A DNA stretch of 16,979 nucleotides from assembly GCA_013002105.1 (NCBI GenBank), contig JABDKS010000188.1, forward strand, positions 1-16,979, written 5' to 3'. The stretch is from Pirellulaceae bacterium. GTDB lineage: Bacteria > Planctomycetota > Planctomycetia > Pirellulales > Pirellulaceae. The notes beneath the pieces are model-generated. The model was given only the letters and a program-made list of their open reading frames with translations. It made no database searches and was not told where the DNA came from. Positions 7,425 to 13,684 of the stretch are shown piece after piece; position 1 is the first letter of the stretch, and each line of letters begins with the position of its first letter. Made by a program: the position numbers and the translations under genes.

Positions 7425-8852
7425 TCAGCTCGTCCCGTGAAGTCGTTCCAATTCTTGTTCAAGCTGCAAGTTCTCTTGATACAAGTTTCGCAACGCTTCA
7501 CGGGTTTTTTCTACTTCGGCTGAAACGGTGGATTCATAATCGCGGATCGCCTTGAGCTCTTTGCCGACTTGCTCCAAATCTTGCTCTAGTTTCAGCTTGG
7601 CCGTTTGATTTGTCGTCAGCATCGACACGGTGGCCGCAATCGCATCCTCCAAGACTTTTCGCTCGAACTCCAACTCTTGAGTTCGAATCGCGGCCTCGGT
7701 CAAACGCAAACGCAATCGTCGCAGGACAAAGCGGTAATCGTTCAAAGGACGCATGTAATAAGTGTCGATCAAACGCGCGACACCATCGACATCGATAAAC
7801 TGTTTCGCGGCTTCCTCTTTGACGATGATCTGATCGTCTTTGCGAAAACTGACCGTACCGTCTTCTCCGCGCTGGAGCCGACTGTCGACGCTCCGACCGC
7901 TTTCGTCAAAGAACCCACCTTCCAACGCTCCCTGTTGGCTGGGCGAATCGACATCGACTTTATGATTTTGCGTGAACTCGATCTTGACCCAACGACTCAA
8001 AGGGACGTCGTCGGGATTGGACCGAGAACCGTCACGGAGATAGTTTTGCAAAGTCGCTTCGCGGATTTTGTTGCCCAGTAGTTGCTTGACCAACGCATCG
8101 TCGATCCGTCCAAAGATATTGTCATTGTCCGGCAGACTGCCTTCGGCAATGAACGGCACGTGGCCGTCCAAGGGTAGCATCTCGTACAACGACCACATCG
8201 GTGCTTGACCATCGGAGATACGTTGCAATTGGCCCTGTTCCAATTTTCCCGTCGGTGCGAGTGTGATTTGGTTGCCCGCACTCGCCGTCACACGGAACTC
8301 TCCCAGGAAAAACACGGGCAATGGCTCCGCGGCACCCAACGCCGGCGCCTCGGCAAATCCGTAGACAACCAGGTTCTGTGGTGGCAAATTCGGTGGTGGA
8401 GGTGCAGCCGCCGCGTCGTCTCCCGCAGCAGGGGCAACACCCGGCGGCGGTGCGGCAGCCGGTGGTGCGGACAAGATCACGCTCTGGTTATTCGCGTTCT
8501 GTAGTCTCAGGTGCCGCCAGCGACGACCAGCTTCCTTTCCGAGGTTGGCCAGTTTCTGCGAGAGCTCTAACAGGCCTTCACCCGCATTGGCGTCACTCGT
8601 GTCACCATACTTGATCACACGGTTTTCACTCTCGACCGCTTCGGTCTGCTTCTCCAGCCGCTCTTTGACCTGGTGCCAGGCCGCACGACTCTTGAGTACA
8701 TAGGCGGTCGGAAAGATAAAGGTGATGGCCAACGCCATCGTGAAGAATGCGCCGACGAGGTGATACCAACGCCAGTGCTTGGACGCTTTCCAGAGCAGCA
8801 CCAAAAAGGCGATGACGAGGATGATCAGGACACCCAGGATTGCAAACTTCAT
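7425..8852 (-). CDS. Membrane protein with Pro/Ala linker and coiled-coil tail
   Basis: The 475-residue product has two hydrophobic helices at about residues 3-21 and 32-53, a helical stretch to ~115, a low-complexity Ala/Pro-rich linker (~128-158), a mixed globular region (~160-370) and a long charged coiled coil (~385-470, many E/L/R heptads such as 'LKLEQDLEQVGKELKAIRDY'). It is probably anchored in the cytoplasmic membrane with most of its mass on one side. I associate it with planctomycete conserved hypotheticals but know no role. An imperfect palindrome lies directly before its ATG. It diverges from the TolC-like gene. No enzymatic motif is visible. Confidence 0.8.
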   Translation of the reverse strand: MKFAILGVLIILVIAFLVLLWKASKHWRWYHLVGAFFTMALAITFIFPTAYVLKSRAAWHQVKERLEKQTEAVESENRVIKYGDTSDANAGEGLLELSQKLANLGKEAGRRWRHLRLQNANNQSVILSAPPAAAPPPGVAPAAGDDAAAAPPPPNLPPQNLVVYGFAEAPALGAAEPLPVFFLGEFRVTASAGNQITLAPTGKLEQGQLQRISDGQAPMWSLYEMLPLDGHVPFIAEGSLPDNDNIFGRIDDALVKQLLGNKIREATLQNYLRDGSRSNPDDVPLSRWVKIEFTQNHKVDVDSPSQQGALEGGFFDESGRSVDSRLQRGEDGTVSFRKDDQIIVKEEAAKQFIDVDGVARLIDTYYMRPLNDYRFVLRRLRLRLTEAAIRTQELEFERKVLEDAIAATVSMLTTNQTAKLKLEQDLEQVGKELKAIRDYESTVSAEVEKTREALRNLYQENLQLEQELERLHGTS

Positions 8853-9372
8853 ATTGGCTCAATTTTGAATTGGGCTGCCGAATTGTCTTCTCGCGTCCGA
8901 CAACACGCTGCTTTGTGCGGTCACTGCGTCGCTCTGTGCTGTCACTACGTCGTTTGTGCGCTTAACGACACGTCCCTCGTTTTTTTGCGTCCGGAGACGC
9001 CGTCTGTTCGCACCGATCCAGGGAGACCATGGGGTCGATCAGGCAACACAGCGGCGAAGAGACGATAGCGACAACCGCCTAAACGTAGCTGAAAAGGGGG
9101 TGATAACACCCATTTGGATAGTAAGTTGGGCACTTTGTGACGTCAAGCTTTTCTCGGAAATCCTGGGCTCAAACTCCATTTATTCGGCAATCTTAACGCC
9201 TGCCCATCGCCTCGGGTCCCTGGCTGACAACGGCCCGATCGAGCCACTCGAGCCGATCGGCTGCCATCAGCACCCGAAAAACCGGTACCAGCCTTGCTAG
9301 CAGACCACAAAGAACCGCTAGGACCCGCCCTACCGCTGAAGCTAGCTCTTCCGACACCCGAAGTCGATAACG
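8853..9372. other. Divergent intergenic region, 520 bp
   Basis: It lies between the membrane protein and TolC-like starts. It holds an imperfect palindrome GCTCAATT-TTG-AATTGGGC (8857-8875), a degenerate three-copy tandem repeat (8914-8960), a small hairpin GGGTG-ATAA-CACCC (9098-9111) and the palindrome TGACGTCA (9138-9145). Short ORFs on both strands here look non-coding. No clear promoter hexamers or RNA gene were found. Confidence 0.4.
8914..8960. repeat. Degenerate ~20-bp tandem repeat
   Basis: TGTGCGGTCACTGCGTCGC (from 8914) is followed 21 bp later by TGTGCTGTCACTACGTCGT (from 8935), and a third copy begins TGTGCG at 8955. Copies one and two match at most positions. Confidence 0.55.
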
Positions 9373-12258
9373 ATGGAAGTGACGGTTCACGATGCACCGG
9401 TTTTCACTTCCGCAACGAATTCCACGTTCCCGCGGATCACCGTGAAGACTTCATCTATCAAACTCGCTCCGGTATTTGCCGTTTTGGGCCTCCTGACATT
9501 GGTGCCCACGTCGGGTTGTCACCGTCAGTACTATCGCAAACAGGCTGATGCGGAAGCCCTTGCGTTGATGAAGGAGAAATCAAGCCATATCGCGAGACCG
9601 GCGCAGACCCCACTACAGATTGAGGTCGATCGCCGGAGCCGGATGTTTAATCCGTTTGACCTGGATTTTCAGCCGATGCCGCTCGATGACCCCGCGTCGC
9701 ATCGCTACATGCAGTGTGTCGATGGACGTCGCGGCTACCCGATGTGGCACGCCGCCGGAGTCACCAATACGTTTGAAAGCCCCGACTGGTGGCAGTTCCT
9801 GCCACTGGACGATGACGGCGTGCTGGTTTTGAATGCCGAAACCGCCGTCCAAATCGCTCTGTTGCATTCCAGCGATTATCAACGCCAACTGGAACAGTTG
9901 TACCTGTCGGCTTTGGACGTCAGCAGCGAACGCTTTCAATTTGACACACAATTTTTCGGCGGTGTGGGGACTTCCCTAGGCGTCAGCGAAGGCAGCACGA
10001 CAATAGGTTTTCCAGAGGCGCGTAACGGCGGAACAACGCGTCTGCTTTCAATGAACCGCGCTTTCGCCACTGGTGGTGATCTGGTTGCCAGCGTTGCCAA
10101 CAGCATCGTCTGGGAACTGAGCGGTCCGAGTACGCAAAGTGCCACCACGGTGTTGGACTTTGCACTGGTTCAACCGCTGTTGCGTGGAGCCGGCCGTGAC
10201 CGAGTGATGGAACGTTTGACTCGCGCCGAACGATCGCTGCTGTCGAATGTTCGCGCGTTTGAACGGTACCGTCGTAGCTTTTATCTGAACATCACCATCG
10301 GTCGAAATACCGAGAGCACCGTGTCGCGGTCCGGTGGCGTCTTTGGTGTCGGACTCGGTGGATTCACCGGATTGGGCGGCGGATTCGCCGGACTCAGCGG
10401 TGGCGGAGGAAGCGGTGTCGGTGGCGGCGGAGGCGTTCCACAAGCCGGTGGATTTTTTGGTCTGCTACAAGACCAACTGCAGATCCGCAACCTGGAAGAG
10501 AATATCGCTCGGTTGAGCGAGAATCTGCTGGTACTGGAAAACACGCTGATCGAATTGCTGACAACCATTCCAGACGACCCCGAAGCAATCATTCGTCAAC
10601 GATTGCAGGTGGCCCAAGCCAAATCCGCCTTATTGAATGCCCAGAGCCAACTCGTTTCGCGTCAAGCCGGCTATCAGGGATCGATCGACACCTTTGTTCG
10701 CCAACTCGGATTGCCCCCCTACATCTGTGCTCGCATCGAAGATCCGATTTTGGAACAGTTCGAGCTGATCGACCGCGAACTGCGAAGTCGTCGCGAGGAA
10801 TTGATCAAGGTCCGCAACAACGTCGGAAATATCAACGTCTCGTTGCTCGAAGAAACCGAGTCCGATGTGGATCCAGCGACGGGTCTGCCCGAACCCATGA
10901 TCGAATGGTCTGATGCTGTCGCACAAAAAATCAATCTGTTAAGGAACAGCATCACGCCGTTGTCAGAATTCAACCGTCAACTGCTTGACGAAGACATGCC
11001 TCGAATTCGAGCCGACATCGAACTGCTGGCCGAATCGGTCCCAGAACGTCAGGCCCAGAACGAAAATTTGGTTCAGTTGTATCAGCGCGAGCGAGAAAAC
11101 ATTTGCACGTTACTGAACATCAGCGAATTAGACGAGTCGATCTTCGAGATCAGCGAATTAGACACTCTCAAAGAACGCTTAAGCGACGATTACGCAAAGC
11201 TACTGATGCGATTGAATTCGTACAACGAGCGACTGGCCAAACTACAGGCTGCGATCGATCAGTACATCGCTCGCGAGGGTGGCGACGGAACAGCATACGA
11301 TCGCGCCCGACGCTTGCGTGATCAGATCATTCTGGCCTCGCAAGACCTGCTGGCCGAAATGGGCGACGATGTACTGACACTCCAATTGATTCAGGCACGT
11401 GCGAGAACCGAGAGTGTGATCTTGCCGGAAGTCGAAATCGATCCGGCATCCGCTTTCGAGATCGCTCGCAAAAATCGCCGAGACTGGGCCAATGCCCGCG
11501 CTTCCTTGGTCGACGCATGGCGATTGATCGAATTCAATGCCGACGATCTGGAAAGTTCGCTCGATGTCGTCTTCAGCGGCGACGTGCAAAATGTTGGCAA
11601 TAACCCGCTCAACCTCAATAGCAGCACCGGACGTCTGCGAGTCGGACTGCAGTGGGACGCCCCGATCACGCGACTGCAAGAACGCAACACCTATCGCCAG
11701 TCGTTGATCGAGTATGAACAGGCCAAACGCAGTTACTACGAATACGAGGATGGCATCTGGCAATTGGTCCGCGGACAAGTGCGGCAGTTGCAATCCAACC
11801 GAGTCAATTTTGAACTGGGACGTCAAAGCGTCCGAATCGCCGCCGCCCAAATCGAACTCAACGAAGACATCCGGTCATTCCGAGACGCTCGTGGACTGAG
11901 CAGCGGGCCCACGGCGGCACGTGATACGATTTCAGCGTTGAGCGATCTGCTGAACTCGCAAAACTCGCTGCTAAATATCTTCGTCAACTACGAAGTCGTG
12001 CGACGAGGATTGGATTTCGACCTGGGGACAATGGAGTTGACACCCGAAGGACTTTGGATCGATCCAGGCACGATTTCAACCGACGCACTACTGGCATTGC
12101 CCGGCACAACGGTCGAAGGCATGTTGGATTGCGGTTGCACCAATTGTGGCATCAAGCTCAAAAAGACACCACCGGAACCACAGTTCTCTCAGCCACGTGA
12201 GCAGGTCATTTCAATCCAAGACGTGACCGAAACACCGCCGCTGGCCGACGCACCGTGA
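9373..12258 (+). CDS. Large TolC-family outer-membrane lipoprotein
   Basis: The 961-residue product belongs to the outer-membrane efflux (OEP/TolC) family but is about twice the usual 450-500 residues. A signal peptide ends in 'TLVPTSGC', giving Cys49 as probable lipidation site; an in-frame GTG at 9442 would give a more usual 26-residue signal. After a conserved 'MFNPFDLDFQPMPLDDPASH' segment, the first OEP half runs from about residue 150 to 455, interrupted by a Gly-rich stretch (~318-363). A charged coiled-coil insert (~455-680) precedes the second OEP half (~684-900; 'DPASAFEIARKNRRDWANAR'). The tail contains C920-x-C922-x2-C925. TolC proteins form trimeric export channels with a periplasmic adaptor and inner-membrane pump; none is adjacent here. 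The substrate is unknown. Confidence 0.85.
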   Translation: MEVTVHDAPVFTSATNSTFPRITVKTSSIKLAPVFAVLGLLTLVPTSGCHRQYYRKQADAEALALMKEKSSHIARPAQTPLQIEVDRRSRMFNPFDLDFQPMPLDDPASHRYMQCVDGRRGYPMWHAAGVTNTFESPDWWQFLPLDDDGVLVLNAETAVQIALLHSSDYQRQLEQLYLSALDVSSERFQFDTQFFGGVGTSLGVSEGSTTIGFPEARNGGTTRLLSMNRAFATGGDLVASVANSIVWELSGPSTQSATTVLDFALVQPLLRGAGRDRVMERLTRAERSLLSNVRAFERYRRSFYLNITIGRNTESTVSRSGGVFGVGLGGFTGLGGGFAGLSGGGGSGVGGGGGVPQAGGFFGLLQDQLQIRNLEENIARLSENLLVLENTLIELLTTIPDDPEAIIRQRLQVAQAKSALLNAQSQLVSRQAGYQGSIDTFVRQLGLPPYICARIEDPILEQFELIDRELRSRREELIKVRNNVGNINVSLLEETESDVDPATGLPEPMIEWSDAVAQKINLLRNSITPLSEFNRQLLDEDMPRIRADIELLAESVPERQAQNENLVQLYQRERENICTLLNISELDESIFEISELDTLKERLSDDYAKLLMRLNSYNERLAKLQAAIDQYIAREGGDGTAYDRARRLRDQIILASQDLLAEMGDDVLTLQLIQARARTESVILPEVEIDPASAFEIARKNRRDWANARASLVDAWRLIEFNADDLESSLDVVFSGDVQNVGNNPLNLNSSTGRLRVGLQWDAPITRLQERNTYRQSLIEYEQAKRSYYEYEDGIWQLVRGQVRQLQSNRVNFELGRQSVRIAAAQIELNEDIRSFRDARGLSSGPTAARDTISALSDLLNSQNSLLNIFVNYEVVRRGLDFDLGTMELTPEGLWIDPGTISTDALLALPGTTVEGMLDCGCTNCGIKLKKTPPEPQFSQPREQVISIQDVTETPPLADAP

Positions 12259-12285
12259 TCAAAAACACCCTGATCAAAAACACCT
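12256..12285. repeat. 15-bp tandem duplication across the stop codon
   Basis: TGATCAAAAACACC(C/T) occurs twice in a row at 12256-12270 and 12271-12285 with one difference at the last base. The first TGA is the stop of the TolC-like gene; the second copy supplies a second in-frame TGA five codons later. Confidence 0.75.
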
Positions 12286-12309
12286 AGATTCATGGTTCAG
12301 GCACGGGAT

Positions 12310-12361
12310 CTAAGGTAAAGCATCAGCGAGCCAAGGACGGCTCGCCGATGCTTTGCCTTAG
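12310..12361. repeat. 23-bp-arm palindrome, REP-like
   Basis: Arm 12310-12332 (CTAAGGTAAAGCATC...) and arm 12339-12361 (...GATGCTTTGCCTTAG) are inverted repeats with only two differences in 23, around the six-base loop AAGGAC. Each strand's RNA would have one G-U pair and one mismatch. There is no T run on either side. Placed between convergent genes, it could block transcription or stabilise 3' ends. I suspect a dispersed family, judging from similar planctomycete repeats I remember. Confidence 0.75.
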
Positions 12362-12420
12362 CGTGACAGCGCCACCTTGGAATCAGAACGCTGTGTTTTC
12401 CCGCCACGCTCGCCGCACGG

Positions 12421-12473
12421 CGCTAGCCGCGGTTCCTGCCGAAGACAACGAGGCCATCGCCCATCGGCTAACG
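12421..12473. repeat. Inverted repeat CGCTAGCCG / CGGCTAACG
   Basis: CGCTAGCCG (12421-12429) and CGGCTAACG (12465-12473) are complementary apart from one mismatch, with 35 bp between. The 'GCTAGCCGCGG...CGGCTAACG' layout resembles an interspersed planctomycete repeat I recall; this is unverified. Confidence 0.45.
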
Positions 12474-12564
12474 AAAAGTGGCGTTGTCCAGTGAACCATT
12501 TCACAACACGCCTTTCAAAATCCTTGTTAGAGCATTTTTACTTAATACGTGGGATCAGTCGTAG

Positions 12565-12582
12565 GCCAGGACCTGTCCTGGC
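12565..12582. repeat. Compact palindrome GCCAGGAC-CT-GTCCTGGC
   Basis: An exact 8-bp inverted repeat around CT, or seven pairs with a four-base loop. It is followed at once by a smaller inverted pair CGGG/CCCG (12592-12606). The preceding GTAGGCCAGG resembles the start of a widespread planctomycete repeat. Confidence 0.5.
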
Positions 12583-12614
12583 AAAAGTGGACGGGATTCC
12601 TGCCCGAACAGATC

Positions 12615-12640
12615 CTGGCTTATTCCACTGGCCTATTCCA
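12615..12640. repeat. 13-bp tandem repeat
   Basis: CTGGCTTATTCCA (12615-12627) is followed directly by CTGGCCTATTCCA (12628-12640), one mismatch. Confidence 0.65.
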
Positions 12641-12692
12641 TTTGCCTACCCACGTCGCCGCGTTGATCAATCGCGACATGCAACGATATCAC

Positions 12693-12941
12693 TCAGGCCG
12701 ATCGGCCGGACTTTGTCCTTTCCCATCGGTACACGATACCAATTCCAAGGCAAAGAATTGCTGCGGCGATCGGCGCCGCGTGGATCGGTTCACCGAAATA
12801 GTGCAGGATCTGACTGGACATTCCAGTTGCCGAATCCGTCGATAGGGTTTGCGTTGCACCATGTCCGTCGTGCGCCAAACCGATTGCCGGTGCGCAGAGC
12901 AGAGTCAGCGAAAACGCGATAATGTAGGCGAGTCGGCGCAT
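12693..12941 (-). CDS. Small membrane protein with HDGHG motif
   Basis: The 82-residue product from ATG 12941 has a signal peptide or first helix (MRRLAYIIAFSLTLLCAPAI..., cleavage likely after 'GLA'), then 'HDGHG', a polar stretch, 'ILHYFGEPIHAAPIAAAILC' and a second hydrophobic helix, ending in a basic tail 'RWERTKSGRSA'. Topology would place the His-rich start outside the cytoplasm. His and Asp there could bind a metal, but that is inference. The frame is open up to 13085; the internal ATG is chosen because the signal sequence starts there. It lies 150 bp downstream of the sigma fragment, same strand. A 12-bp palindrome GGCCGATCGGCC (12696-12707) covers its last codons. Confidence 0.68.
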   Translation of the reverse strand: MRRLAYIIAFSLTLLCAPAIGLAHDGHGATQTLSTDSATGMSSQILHYFGEPIHAAPIAAAILCLGIGIVYRWERTKSGRSA

Positions 12942-13091
12942 CGGCGAAGATCCAAAATGAACTCTAATTTGGTTTTTCCAACTCTCTCTTTTAAGCCGTC
13001 GACGGCAGCTTGTCGAGCCGGGACCGCTGTTCCGACCATCTCCTGCACGACAGCCATGGAAGTTCGACGAAAGAGATTGGCTCATCCGCAG

Positions 13092-13481
13092 TCACTGAAC
13101 CTCTTTTCCCATCTGATCCATGATCTCGCGCAACCGGGTTAATGCACGAACATGCCGGTTGCTGGAGGCCGTAACGCTGACCCCCAGAACCTCCGCCGTT
13201 TCTGTGTTGGATAGCCCCACGAAATGTCGCAGCGCAATCGTCTCCTGATCCAACTGGGACATTTTGGCAATGGCATCGGCCAGCGTTTGTGATGCCTCAC
13301 GTTCCATGGCAACGCCGCTGGGCGATGTTTGTTGAGCCGCCAATTGTCGCGCCAGGGAATAGGACGTCGACTCAGGCAGGCTGGATCCCGGTCCGAATCC
13401 TCTGATGACTCCGACATCGCGTCTTTTTATTTCTCGAAACAGTGAATGAGGGATTCTCATTGTAAAACGCCGCGACGTCAT
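13092..13481 (-). CDS. ECF-type sigma factor fragment, region 4 only
   Basis: The 129-residue frame carries a good sigma region 4: 'AIAKMSQLDQETIALRHFVG' then the helix-turn-helix 'LSNTETAEVLGVSVTASSNR' and 'HVRALTRLREIM'. Before it, 'KRRDVGVIRGFGPGSSLP' and 'LARQLAAQQTSPSGVAMERE' match the linker of planctomycete ECF sigma factors of about 200 residues. Region 2 (core binding and -10 recognition) should precede this; none of the three minus-strand frames over 13482-13690 encodes it. The first ~20 residues (MTSRRFTMRIPHSLFREI) look non-homologous. It is thus either a truncated pseudogene or a free-standing DNA-binding domain. The start is uncertain; ATG 13460 is an alternative. Confidence 0.65.
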   Translation of the reverse strand: MTSRRFTMRIPHSLFREIKRRDVGVIRGFGPGSSLPESTSYSLARQLAAQQTSPSGVAMEREASQTLADAIAKMSQLDQETIALRHFVGLSNTETAEVLGVSVTASSNRHVRALTRLREIMDQMGKEVQ

Positions 13482-13646
13482 CCGGGAGCATCGCTCGGTA
13501 TCGCCACTGGATCGCCGGCCTGTGGGAAGGGCTACCGCGAGTGGCCGCGATGCGATCGGTCGTCAAATTCTCTCAACAACATGCCTGGATCGAATTCCGA
13601 CCGCCGGTGGGTATCCAAACCCGAGATGACGAGCCGGTTTTGTAGA

Positions 13647-13675
13647 TTCAATTTACCGATCCCGGTAACTATATT
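13647..13675 (+). promoter_or_regulatory. Candidate promoter with embedded palindrome
   Basis: TATATT at 13670-13675 (five of six -10 bases) is 17 bp from a weak TTCAAT (13647-13652). The spacer holds the inverted repeat TTACCG-ATCC-CGGTAA (13653-13668), as expected for a repressor site. Transcription would begin near 13682, almost on the first ATG (13685), implying a leaderless message or use of ATG 13769. Confidence 0.3.
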
Positions 13676-13684
13676 CGGTGGCAA

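Larger units (their letters stand above)
12259..12692. other. Repeat-rich spacer between convergent genes, 434 bp
   Basis: The stretch between the TolC-like gene and the small minus-strand gene is packed with the inverted and tandem repeats listed separately and nothing that looks coding. The + ORF over 12377-12922 is Arg/Pro-rich, overlaps the real minus-strand gene and has no protein-like features. Confidence 0.6.

Noticed and set aside
9138..9145. TGACGTCA palindrome
   Set aside because: Only eight bases, single copy, no extension of symmetry.
12377..12922. 181-residue + strand ORF
   Set aside because: Arg/Pro-rich with no motif, overlaps the better-supported minus-strand membrane protein and the repeat block.
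13372..13566. Alternative minus frame as a source of the missing sigma region 2
   Set aside because: Its residues (…AMLPDDVAAFYNENPSF…) show no core-binding or -10 recognition motif.
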